DNA of 64,000 bases from Chaetoceros tenuissimus (taxonomy: Eukaryota; Bacillariophyta; Thalassiosirophyceae; Chaetocerotales; Chaetocerotaceae): the NCBI GenBank assembly GCA_021927905.1, contig BLLK01000074.1, forward strand, positions 372,001-436,000, given 5' to 3'. A model generated the notes under the pieces. The model was not told where the DNA came from. It was given only the letters and a program-made list of their open reading frames with translations, and made no database searches. Positions 38,270 through 48,189 of the stretch are shown in pieces. The translations under genes were made by a program, and so were the position numbers. Each line of letters starts with the position of its first letter. The first letter of the stretch is position 1.

Positions 38270-39655
38270 ATGGACTTTGGCATCTTCTCATCTCCTGCAA
38301 ATTCTCAGCTGATCAATTACTTTACAACATATTACAAAGTCATGTCCATACTCGCATCACAAGAAAAGCAGAAATGGGTCGAATTTTATTCTCATGGAAG
38401 AATAAACACCAAGGTTATGTTTTTTCTTTCCGTCATTGTACTTTTAAGCACACTTCATTACATGGGCATGGATGTTGAGAGCGGCTCTTTGATGGCAAGA
38501 AATCACAAGGACCATTAAGAATCTGAAAGGAAATAAACATTTACACAAGGAACAGAACAAAGTCCATGGCATTGAAATGAGTAACAATGTCATTTTGCCA
38601 TCTATTTCTTCCTCTGAATTGATTCCATCCTCTTACGATGGAAGTTTTGATGGTCCTGGTTGGCAATGTTCCTCAAATGAACCAGCACCATCTCCGAAAG
38701 ATAAGCTTTTCTTCACTCATGTGTTTAAAACTGCAGGGAGTATGTACCTTCCGTGTCTTTTTTGACAACTATGCCAAGAAATGTGGCAAGGGGATCTCAA
38801 CTCTAATTCATTGCTCGCGCCTTGATTACAAGTCCATCAATACTACTGATCCACATAGGAACTGGACTTCGCCATGTGAAATTGAGAAAACTATTACGCG
38901 TAATCAAACCATTAGACATGTTCACGACACCTAGAACAAAATTACAAGATCACATGGACATAGCGATTGGACACTACTCCGTTGGAATTCATGAAAACTT
39001 GATTGATACAATGACAAATGAAGCAATAAATCCTCAATATGTAGCCTTTTTCAGAGAACCATATGCGCATTATGTGAGTGGTACTTTATTCCATGCAAAA
39101 GATGACAAAATAGACTGGTCTTTTGAAGAAGCTGTAGAAGCTATGAAATCAGAAATTAGAGAATATCATCAGAAAAAGAAACAACTGAACTATTACTATG
39201 CATATCTTACTTATCCAGAACAAAAGGAATATGAGCAAAAGAAGAAGGACGAAACGAAAAGGAATAGAGCAATAGATGAAGAAATGGTTCAACAAATTAA
39301 AAAGAACATAATCGATTTCAATATTGCCGTTGGAGTTGTGGAATACATGAGTGACTCGCTGGAATTGATTCAGAGTCTTATTGATGTGAACAGAGACTTG
39401 ACAGATGATTTCAAAAGCCTCCTTAAGCCTGCACATGCAACAGATAGCTTGGTGAAGAATCAGTCCAAGCTATCCTCATCCAAAATTGTTAAGGCATTGA
39501 AGGAGGACGAGGAAATATTCAAAATGTGGACAGAGATGATGAGACACGAGTCTGAGATTTATGAGTTTGCATTACAGGTTCACCAAATCCAAATGAAAGC
39601 GCTGAGAAAGAAGCACGGAAATCGTTTCAGTTTGGTGGAGACAATTTCGACTTGA
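38270..39655 (+). pseudogene. Sulfotransferase-like gene broken by three same-direction frame changes
   Basis: Four consecutive frames continue one another. The first (38270..38518) has a cytosolic part and a membrane helix (VMFFLSVIVLLSTLHYMGM). The second (open 38493..38765) ends in the sulfotransferase motif FFTHVFKTAG. The third (to 38934) begins TFRVFFDNYAKKCGKG. The fourth (to 39655) has DIAIGHYSVG, YVAFFREPYAHYVSG and a long Lys/Glu helix. Each step is +1, around 38493-38518, about 38740 and about 38925. No GT..AG intron explains them. Joined, the protein would be a normal type II sulfotransferase of about 460 residues. It is either a young pseudogene or three one-base errors in the sequence. 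The conserved sequence in every piece argues for recent damage. Confidence 0.68.
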
Positions 39656-39849
39656 ATCCGAAAACTCTGAGTTTATTCTCCATAGTCACCTATTACAGCT
39701 GACTTCATTTGAGACACTATGCAAGTGGTCTGCTCCTTTACAATTCACAAAAATCACGAAATGCACATACTCTAAGTAAAGATTTTCATAAAATTTTCTG
39801 CAAGAACAAATCGACTCGGTGCTTCACTCATAAATATTAATCGTAGTAT

Positions 39850-41637
39850 CTAAGCTAAGCTTGTCTTTTTTCGTTTGGCAACATTGCTGGCCATAACAAC
39901 TTCTTCCAACATCCTCTTCTTTTCAATTTCTTTCGTATCTGTATCCATTTGAAATCTCTTGGCGGGTGTAAGCGAGCTAGTTTTATCTATAGACTCGTTT
40001 GACGTTGTTAAGATAGTTGAATTGCCCACAGAGGATGCCTTCAAGGTTGGAGTGACAATTGAGGTTGCGTTTTGGAACGAGTGTTGATTCATGTATTCGT
40101 TGTTGTCGTTGGCTTTTGAGTTCTTTCTCTCTGATTGTTGACCAGTCTGAATGTTCCTTGTTTCAACATTTATCGGAAGATAGTCCCTTAATTGATGTTC
40201 AAGGGATGATAAAGATTCCTTCATTTCAGAAGTGTCGTGTTTGGCTCTTTTCTTTTCATTCCTCAGTTCTTCTTGTATTGATTGCATCATCATATGCATT
40301 TCAGATATTGTCTCTACCGGAGATTCCTTCACGACCGAGGAAGAATCGCACAGGTTCGGCGGGGATGCTTCTGTTTTCCATGTTCTAGTAGCAAAAAAGG
40401 CACAAATATAAAGTGCATAGATGGGTACATCTACAGACCTCAGTATGCTCACGTAAAATCTCATCTCATCTGGGTTAAATATTCCAGTGAGAAATAGACG
40501 ATAGACAGAGTACTCACAAATAAATTCAAAGATAGATAAAATCATTGGCAGAGTTGACAACTTTGTCTTGCAATCATACTTCCATGAATATAAATACAAA
40601 GACAACATCAATAGTTGAATTCCAATGAACCTTGCATATATTGCAATGTTATACCAACCAGCAACGTTATCAATTGCTTCAATCAAGTTTCGAAGTGTTA
40701 CTTCCACTGTACCCAAAAATCTTTCATCGAAAGCTTCCATCGTATGTGAAAGAGACTGAAAGTGCTTCTGAGAAGTCCGACTCATGGACTCAATTTGATC
40801 TTTCCATAGGTTCATTTCCAACTTGATATCATCCGTAACTAAAAGCGCATCACCAATGTTTCTACTTTGTGCAATGATTTCTTTCTGTAAAGTATCTTGT
40901 AACAAAAGTAGATGCTGTACTCTTTGCTCCATAGTAGACATTGTCTCGTGAAATTGCTCCATAACTTGCTTCTTTCTCAAAATCATCAATTCGTCGGTTA
41001 GCTTGATACATGCTTGTTCGGTATATAGTTTAAACTGAGAGTAGACTACGAATGCTTCTTGTGACAAGTCCGATAAACAATATTGTATCTGTCTCTCGAA
41101 GCTATGCGGCATTTGTCTATTTTGCTCCACAAATGATTTTTGTTTTGTCTTGGCCATTTCATGATTCTCTTGCTCGATAAGAGTGATACACGTTTCTGGT
41201 AATTTCTTTCGATGAGATTCTTGCAAGTGACAGTGAGAAAGATGCAATGCAAACATCTTTTCTTCATTCCGAGTCAAATTTGAACAAAAGTCTGCACCAT
41301 ATATTGGCTGAGGACTGCTTTTGGTATTTCTATCTGAGGGATTGGTCGATGTAAAGAGAAAAGAATTCTTTTTTTCTAGGCCATGTTTATGTATACGCTG
41401 CAATCTTTCTATAGATTCTATCCAGCAGTCCAGAGAACCAACTTGATGAGTATCTTTGTTTGCCTTCACTATTTCTACCGCAATAAAGTCAGCTGTGTTT
41501 TCTTTACTGTACGCATTTGCATTTAATATCGGACAGATGTTTGCAAGGAGTAGAAGGAAAAAAGAAACGAAAAATATTCTATTGGATTTCATATTCCGCC
41601 AAAAAAGCTGCTTCTTTAGGCGTAGACTTGTCTTCAT
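39850..41637 (-). CDS. GEX1: KAR5/GEX1/Brambleberry-family nuclear fusion protein
   Basis: 595 residues, intact; a Met at 41592 gives a tidier signal peptide (MKSNRIFFVSFFLLLLANIC...NANA). The lumenal part has the family's cysteine pattern C71, C118, C136, C150, C187, C210. It shows the signature order CW..., ALHLSHCHLQESHRKKLPETC, IQYCLSDLSQEAFVVYSQF and YTEQACIKL. A long coiled-coil-like region (about 215-320) follows. Then come three hydrophobic helices near the middle (such as IYARFIGIQLLMLSLYLYSW, MILSIFEFICEYSVYRLFL, VPIYALYICAFFA) and a charged C-terminal tail ending VAKRKKTSLA. KAR5, GEX1 and Brambleberry sit in the nuclear envelope and are needed for nuclear fusion after mating. Presence here is consistent with a sexual cycle. 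Confidence 0.82.
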   Translation of the reverse strand: MKTSLRLKKQLFWRNMKSNRIFFVSFFLLLLANICPILNANAYSKENTADFIAVEIVKANKDTHQVGSLDCWIESIERLQRIHKHGLEKKNSFLFTSTNPSDRNTKSSPQPIYGADFCSNLTRNEEKMFALHLSHCHLQESHRKKLPETCITLIEQENHEMAKTKQKSFVEQNRQMPHSFERQIQYCLSDLSQEAFVVYSQFKLYTEQACIKLTDELMILRKKQVMEQFHETMSTMEQRVQHLLLLQDTLQKEIIAQSRNIGDALLVTDDIKLEMNLWKDQIESMSRTSQKHFQSLSHTMEAFDERFLGTVEVTLRNLIEAIDNVAGWYNIAIYARFIGIQLLMLSLYLYSWKYDCKTKLSTLPMILSIFEFICEYSVYRLFLTGIFNPDEMRFYVSILRSVDVPIYALYICAFFATRTWKTEASPPNLCDSSSVVKESPVETISEMHMMMQSIQEELRNEKKRAKHDTSEMKESLSSLEHQLRDYLPINVETRNIQTGQQSERKNSKANDNNEYMNQHSFQNATSIVTPTLKASSVGNSTILTTSNESIDKTSSLTPAKRFQMDTDTKEIEKKRMLEEVVMASNVAKRKKTSLA

Positions 41638-42730
41638 ATTGTCATGGTATGTCCAAAGCTTTGAATATGTGAAGTATGGAGTATTATTTGTAATCCAGAT
41701 ATAAAGACATACTATGCATTACTTTAGATGTTGAGCTTTTACATGCTCTGTTGCTTTTTGCTATTTGCTTCAAGCCTTGCTTTTCCCCTTGAAGCCACCC
41801 CCTTCGAATTGAAATGCGGCCATTAACTAAAAATAATCCAAACCTGGGAAAGGTCATCTTCAACGAAATGACGCAGGACCGCTGGAAGCCAGATCGTACA
41901 ATGTCGCTAATAACAAGAATGTCACAAATATTTTAGTTGCAAATGACCACTTTCCTCAAGACTCAGGAAATTTCTACGTGGAGGTATACCACAAACTATA
42001 CGAAATACCGTTGGAACATACTCAACTAATAATTTCTTCTACATTTCTTCATCATTTTTCTCACATGAATTGAGCACTTTCTCTTATTGATTTAGAATTC
42101 AATTTCTCTTTCTAGTTTAGTCATTGCAAACCTGAGTACATTTTTGCTTCTCTGTATGAAAAGACTGCACATCTATGAAAAATGATTGGAAATGGGATGA
42201 CGCAGGACCGCTTTTGTCATCTTCTGACGTTCCACATACGTACAATAGTTTTATTTGTATGTGTTGTACTTCCAACGCAAACACATGTATTTTATTCAAG
42301 AGAAAATTACATCTGTTTATCATCCATAACGAAAAAAAAGAAATGATTAAAGATCATTTCCACTTTCAAAACCTTTATAGAGATATTCATATTCATTACC
42401 TGATCAAATTATGCTTTCAGAATGATAAGTAACTTCTCTCATGGGAACCTGTATCATACCAAATTAGCACGAAGACAACCAGTACATGGTCATGCCTTCC
42501 TGATACACATGGCTAAGAATCCAATCGAATTTTCTATTCACGCTTTCTAGATTTTCATTCCAGGATAATCAACGACACAATGACTAAAGAATGCACATGA
42601 GAACCATTTTGGTTTTGAACGCACAATTAGGAAAGCTCTTTCAATGGAAGTTTGTTCCGCTCTTCTCATAATTTTCACGAACTACCCTATTTCAGTTAGC
42701 GATAGAATCAAATATACTTACTTTTAAACT
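41638..42730. other. Spacer with a 16-bp direct repeat
   Basis: About 1.1 kb between divergent genes. ATGACGCAGGACCGCT occurs near 41868 and again near 42197. Short frames here lack support. Confidence 0.4.
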
Positions 42731-43645
42731 ATGCATTCAGATCAAATACAAATCCTTACTCGTCGTACCAGAAGAAGAGGATATCTGGAATTAGAAGATA
42801 CTTCACTTTTTGGCAAGGAAGAAAAGAATGGGCGATGCAAACGGCGATGTGTGATGTCCATCCAATTTTTAGAACCAATCAAAGATGTGTCCATAGATGA
42901 TTTACCTTCAGATATACTTCAACATTGCCTGAGTTTTATAGGTATAGGAAATTTTAGGTATATAGGAGGTGTTTCGAGATCATTCAGACATACATATATG
43001 AAGATACATCGAGGCAACACTAGCACGAATGTCAGTAGTATTGTTTCATCGGTTCCCTGTGTTGATTTATACCTCAGCGAAGTCTCTCCTACCAAGGAAA
43101 CAATTGACTTGATTTGGAAGCATTCATCAAACGTAGGAAACCTAAATGTGATGAAGCACTTATTCAAATCAGGATATCCAATTGAATCCAATCGGATAAT
43201 CGCATCAAATGCAATCTGCAACGGTCACATTCATATATTACAATGGCTAAGAGAAATATCTTATCCGTTGGGAGAAAGAGAGTGTATGATGGCAGCTGCA
43301 GCAGGAAATCTCAAAGTTCTAAAGTGGCTTAAAGAACATGATTGTCCTTGGGATGCCAATACTTGTAACTTTGCTGCAAGAAGCCATCTCAAAGTGTTAC
43401 AGTATGCTATAGAGTCTGGATGTCCACATGACGAATGGATCATATTAAATGCAGCTCTTAGTGGTCGGCTTGAAATTCTACAATGGATTATTCAAAATGG
43501 ATACTGTTATAATTGGGATAGGCAGAAAACATATGAATACGCTGAAATAGGGGGACACATGCATGTGATAAAGTGGTTGAATGAAATAGGGTTCAAGAAA
43601 TGGGAAAATCATGAACACTATGATTATATACTGATTGATGTCTAG
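42731..43645 (+). CDS. F-box-like ankyrin repeat protein
   Basis: 304 residues, intact. A basic N-terminus (RRTRRRGYLELED) precedes an F-box-like segment, IDDLPSDILQHCLSFIGIGN with a VSRSFR partner, at about 55-90. Divergent ankyrin repeats follow from about 130 to 295, with repeated patterns such as AICNGHIHILQWLREISYPL, AAAAGNLKVLKWLKEHDCPW and AALSGRLEILQWIIQNGYCY. The WLKEHDCPWD style is typical of the large ankyrin families of stramenopiles. F-box plus ankyrin suggests a substrate adaptor of an SCF ubiquitin ligase; the target is unknown. Confidence 0.75.
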   Translation: MHSDQIQILTRRTRRRGYLELEDTSLFGKEEKNGRCKRRCVMSIQFLEPIKDVSIDDLPSDILQHCLSFIGIGNFRYIGGVSRSFRHTYMKIHRGNTSTNVSSIVSSVPCVDLYLSEVSPTKETIDLIWKHSSNVGNLNVMKHLFKSGYPIESNRIIASNAICNGHIHILQWLREISYPLGERECMMAAAAGNLKVLKWLKEHDCPWDANTCNFAARSHLKVLQYAIESGCPHDEWIILNAALSGRLEILQWIIQNGYCYNWDRQKTYEYAEIGGHMHVIKWLNEIGFKKWENHEHYDYILIDV

Positions 43646-43991
43646 ATTGAATTCACGGACCAGTATTGATATAGAGATCTAGAGTTAGATCTTTTTACTC
43701 TAATTTATCAGCTACGGGATTTGAAAAGCTTGAAAAGGCCAGTCACTGGAATATATGTACATATAATGTTTACAAGATTAAAGTTTTAAAATCATACTCT
43801 TGGAAATTATTTTTATTTAAAATACTACTCGTGAAAAGCTAGACTTCGACTACAAAGTTTTAAAAATTGCAAATTTCAAAAATATATTCAATTTGGAATT
43901 CTCTTTTTTTAAAACCAAGCAGAGGAAGGTAGAAGCAAGAAGTAATACAAGTGACGTATAACAATATTTCTTCCTTCTGTATTATAATAAA
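43646..43991. other. AT-rich spacer
   Basis: 346 bp, strongly AT-rich, no gene or repeat seen. Confidence 0.4.
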
Positions 43992-44427
43992 ATGTCAGTT
44001 AGAGTAGGAGGTGTTGGAGTTGGAGTGGTCATTCTCGTAGTTGGGTTTCTCCTTTGGATTATTGCATCAAGTGTAGGTTTTCACCTCAGAAGCCCTATTG
44101 CTGTCATTGTCCCTACCATTCTCTACTTTTCTAGTGTTATCTATTTACTGAACGCTCCGAAAATAAATGAAGACGATGCTTCTGTAAGTAATTCGATTGA
44201 AGTTTTCATCTCTATAGGATTCTTCGATTCTTTTTCTTCAATTGGAATTAACAATTTTAAACCACGAGGAGGTGGAAACTGATTCAATGTATATAGTTCG
44301 ACTTTCTTTACTATGTTTCTTTGGCATCGGTGCTTTGATAAGTTTAATTTCACTCTTTATTACTGAAGTTAGCAATGATGTTATGGGTAGACGTATCGAT
44401 AATCAAGGGAAGGAAAATAAAGAATAG
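43992..44427 (+). CDS. Small multi-pass membrane protein, possibly TMEM50-like
   Basis: Two exons: 43992..44183, then 44269..44427 (85-bp intron, GTAAGT donor, phase 0), about 116 residues. The acceptor region has tandem AG sites (GAGGAG), so exon 2 may start at 44269 or 44272. Four hydrophobic helices: VVILVVGFLLWIIASSVGF, IAVIVPTILYFSSVIYLL, VRLSLLCFFGIGALISLISL, with the first preceded by a Gly/Val-rich start. The order of a VPTILYFSSVIYLLNA helix, a polar loop and a GxLISLxSxF helix resembles TMEM50A/B, small ER/endosomal membrane proteins. That match is tentative. Confidence 0.55.
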
Positions 44428-44714
44428 ATGCATTCTTTTAGAATTGTGAATGTGGAAAAAGCGTTATAGTAGCGGTACGCTATTTCTCCGCTTCTTACGG
44501 AAGGAATGAAGGGGTGGATCGTGTTTCAGAAGCAGAACAAAAAGAAGAGTGGAATTCACAATGTCGGAGTTGAGATTGTGAATCATGAAGACTGCTGATG
44601 AAGAGTGGTAGTACATACATACAATAGGTACCTCATCTAATCTCATTTCATAAAAGTAAAAGGTATTCAATTTTAGGAAACTAGAACAGAGTAGGATATA
44701 ACTACAAGAAAACA

Positions 44715-45410
44715 ATGAGAAACATATTCAAGAGAAGAACACAAGATACGGCTGGCGTTCAATGTTCTACACTCACAAGAAAGTTGATGAGTGTTTCCAG
44801 TCGAATACTTGAGATACCAGACAATTACAATCAACACGATTGGACTCGCCTCTCTTCAGAAATTGAAGATTGTGAACGTGAAGCACCAGAAGCATCCTCT
44901 ACACACCATACACCTGATGCATTAGATATACCTCATCATGATGACAACGATGACGACTTACATGAAACTGACAGCGTAAACTCTTACCTTTCTCAAAGAA
45001 AAGATGCTCTACCAAAGACAACTGGAAGATTTGGATCCAATCATGTTTTGATCAATAAGGAAAGAATAAAGAGAGATATCTTGCCTCTCAAAAGAGACCA
45101 AGCACTCGATGAAATTGCATTATCGCATGCAAAAGAAATGGCAAAGAAAAAAAACTTATTTCATTCAAATGCAGATGCTACAATTACAGAAACTTGGAAC
45201 AAATCTGGACCATGTAGACTTATTGGAGAAAATGTTACAAAACAGGGAAAGGGGACAAAATACCTTACAAGAAGAGCCATGACTGTGCTATTTGCGAATT
45301 CAGGGTCTGACAGAAAGAACATTCTTGATCCAAGATTTCAATATCTCGGAATTGGAACGCAAATGTCTGACAATGGCACTTTGTATATATGCCAATTATT
45401 CAAGGGTTAG
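44715..45410 (+). CDS. CAP-superfamily (SCP/PR-1-like) domain protein
   Basis: 231 residues, intact. The first 100 residues are polar with an acidic run (DDNDDDLHETD). The CAP domain occupies about 112-231. Motifs include VLINKERIKRDILPLKRDQA, IALSHAKEMAKKKNLFH (with the conserved His), GENVTKQG, NILDPRFQYLGIG and the final TLYICQLFKG. This is the shorter, bacterial-like CAP form rather than the Cys-rich PR-1 form. No signal peptide is evident at the first Met, unusual for the family; an unseen upstream exon is possible. Function unknown; CAP proteins bind lipids or act outside the cell. Confidence 0.8.
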   Translation: MRNIFKRRTQDTAGVQCSTLTRKLMSVSSRILEIPDNYNQHDWTRLSSEIEDCEREAPEASSTHHTPDALDIPHHDDNDDDLHETDSVNSYLSQRKDALPKTTGRFGSNHVLINKERIKRDILPLKRDQALDEIALSHAKEMAKKKNLFHSNADATITETWNKSGPCRLIGENVTKQGKGTKYLTRRAMTVLFANSGSDRKNILDPRFQYLGIGTQMSDNGTLYICQLFKG

Positions 45411-45477
45411 TGTAGATTATAGATAGATTTGTAAAGAAGATTATTTATATTACATTACATACGTAGAGTTTGAATCA

Positions 45478-46882
45478 TCAATTGAAATGGGTTGCAAAAA
45501 AATCTTTCCATGGTTGCATAGCCAAAGTTTTTCCTGCATCGATGGAGCAAAGTTTATTGCTGTTCAAAACTGATTGCCAATCGTTGTTGAAATCCGTCAA
45601 ATCGTTTATAAATTCTATTTCCCCAGGAAGTTTCTGAAGAGCCCATTCTTCATATTCCAAAGACCATCTTCGAAGAAACCTAGTCATATCATTATTCAAA
45701 CAAGATTGGACGTATTGGATTCCCTCTTCTTCAAGACTTTGAACATGCAACTCTACTGCATCGACAACTTGAACTCTGGTAAACTTTTTATTGACGAGAC
45801 CCTTTTGGTATGCGTATACTGCCAAGATGTCATGGTCCAAGTTGATAGATTCATTTGCTTTCAATAGCCGTACAGCGTCCATCTCAGTGCTAGTGTTGCT
45901 AGATGAAGATTTGTAAGTATTGCAAGCATGCTTTGCTCCAACCATTGCTTTACAAACAAAATTTTCTACAAGGCCGCCCTTTTCATATAGACTCACAATT
46001 CGAACCTTGGCCTTATCTGACAACTTCGTCCATGAATCATAATTCCGTTTTGCCAAATGTTCTGGTTCTTTCTTTCCACCCTGATAATGCTTTGTAGCAA
46101 ACCAATCCTTAAATGATTGAATTTCATAATCGCCATTGATGCCAGGCCAATCATGATGACGAGGGAGTTTTGGTCTACCTTCATTATTGATACGATAAAC
46201 TTTGTACTGCTGGTTCCAATCACTAGGAAGATAGCTGAAGAGACGTCTATACGTCACTATAATTTGCACATTCCACTGTCGATCAGTATCTTCGGGGAAC
46301 AGAAGTTCCCTCCAACACTCTTGCATGGTTCCTAAATACTCGGATGAAGCAACAACATTTGTTCGACTCTGTCGTAGTTGTTTCACTTTCTGCACAAGAT
46401 CAGAACTCAACTCAAGATTATGATTTGAATCCCAATGGTATATCGGTTTGGAGTTATCCAGCACACCTTTATTCTTTCCTATTCCCGAGCCTATAAATAC
46501 ATAATTGTCTTTTTGTAATATTCTTTTGAATTGTTCAGAGTCCAAGAGGGATTGGATACTTGTTGTACCTATACAATAACCAAATATTTAGCAAGAATGA
46601 CTATACTGATGAAACTTTTTCTTTGTATGTAAATTAAAACATATACATACCAGTTTTTTGAGGGCCTACATGAAGAATAAAGTATGGAAGTTCATTTTTC
46701 GAGATTTGTGATTGTTGCGATAGATGACGAGTGCTTTCTTTTCCAAAATTCATATCCAAATTATCTTGTTGTAATTTTCCTTTTCTGACTCGAGAAAATA
46801 TTTCACCATTATTTCTTGTGAGTAAAAAAAGAACGAGCGCAAGTGCACCTATTAATAATGTATAGTTACTATAGACTTTCAT
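45478..46882 (-). CDS. Type II membrane sulfotransferase-like protein
   Basis: Two exons (46882..46651 and 46568..45478; 82-bp intron GTATGT..GTATAG, phase 1), 440 residues. A membrane helix at about 8-22 (TLLIGALALVLFLL) follows a short N-terminus. The intron interrupts the PAPS 5' loop, which on joining reads HVGPQKTGTTSIQSLL (71-86). Later parts (VQIIVTYRRLFSYLPSDWNQQY) resemble the 3'-phosphate region of the sulfotransferase fold. C-terminal half helical and acidic. The splice within the most conserved motif strongly supports the model. Acceptor unknown. The gene converges on the CAP gene with 67 bp between stops. Confidence 0.8.
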
Positions 46883-48189
46883 TGCTCCACATATGAAATG
46901 AAACGAAACATCGAAATACAGCTTACAGCAAAATGTTTATCCACAAAAAGTTGCAACATTTATTGGCGATAAAATGAGTCAGTCCCATAATATGAAATTC
47001 CTCCACAAACACAGCTCACTTTTTTCTAATAGATACCTGCTGTTTTAAAATGACGGATATTTGGAAATAAAAAAGATGATTGTAACGTGCATAAACATAT
47101 ATAATGCTAGTTTAGATAGTGAGTTGTATTTATTTTTTCGTAAATTCGCAAGACATGACTATACTCCTTTCATTTTCTCTCCGGACATCTCTTTTCTTTC
47201 GTTGTACTTAGGTACATCACAACAAAACAAAAGATAGCTCTTCAATTTCTTTTGTCTGTATTGCACAATGTTTTTCTATTGGCTGATAACTCGTGAGTAA
47301 AATAGGCGAGTCATATGCTATGTTGGAATTCCTGAAACTCTTTCTTTCTCAATACTCAAGACGAAGTAGCTAAGTACTTTGTCCTTTTATTCAAACTTTC
47401 ATCATCGGAAACGCCATTTATTTCAATGTATGAATTGTCAACGTAGTTTATTTCAATGTATGAACATCTGCTTTTATATCAAATTTCCTTCATCTGAAAG
47501 AAATTTATTCAGTTCATTTGCTCCTTCTGGTGGGAGGTCCTTCCATAAATAAAACAACCATGAGAGAATAGCTACTATTTGTTTCATGTGTTCTTGTCGT
47601 TTCTAGCTCGCTAGCTTTCGCAATCCATGCCGATAAGGTTTCATCGATGCACAGTCAAGTCGCATCATATATTGTATAATGAAAATATACTGCTCTTTCC
47701 TATGCAAGTTCAGAATGGCAAATGGACATTAAAGTTACAAACACGCAGCTCAGCACCTTGTAAAAGTGACAATTTCTAGGCCATCTTTACAGATTGGCTG
47801 ATTGATATGATGAAGAATGCTCAGCATAGAAGAAAAGGTACGCCTTCCCCATTCCTCATGGAAAGAGTCTACTCATTGTTGCCTTATAGTGCAATAAAAG
47901 AAGGAAGTTTCTTCAAACTCAACGGAATGACTCTTCAAATAAAAGTAGATGGTGAGTGATGATTATGGAAAATGTTGCAGCAGGTGACGTTAACGGTCAA
48001 AACACGGAAAACGCAATTTTTTTGTCGTGAATTTGAAGTGATTAGCCACGAACGGCACATTCTATCGCCTATTCCTATAAAATTAGCTTTCCAACGGGTG
48101 AGCCATCTCTCCATTTTTTCTCATCATTTATTGTTACAGAAAGCAGTAATTTCATACATTACATTGTTTGTGAATTCATAAATAATAAA
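46883..48189. other. 1.3-kb spacer with a presequence relic
   Basis: Mostly AT-rich. A decayed presequence-like frame lies at 47560-47679 (separate entry). Nothing else convincing. Confidence 0.45.
47560..47679 (+). pseudogene. Relic of a signal peptide or plastid presequence
   Basis: ATG AGA GAA is followed by an in-frame TAG and then, in the same frame, LLFVSCVLVVSSSLAFAIHA, DKVSSMHSQVASYIV and a stop. The hydrophobic run ending SLAFA looks like a signal peptide with A-F motif. With the early stop and no downstream coding region recognised, this looks like a gene remnant. It could also be a chance open stretch. Confidence 0.3.

Noticed and set aside
38577-38765. Programmed +1 frameshifting at stop codons in the sulfotransferase
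   Set aside because: Any stop followed by an open +1 frame would look like this; no slippery context is shared by the three sites, so indels or decay are simpler.
41868-42212. 16-bp direct repeat ATGACGCAGGACCGCT
   Set aside because: Flanks are not inverted or duplicated, so it cannot be called the ends of an element; kept only as a note in the spacer entry.
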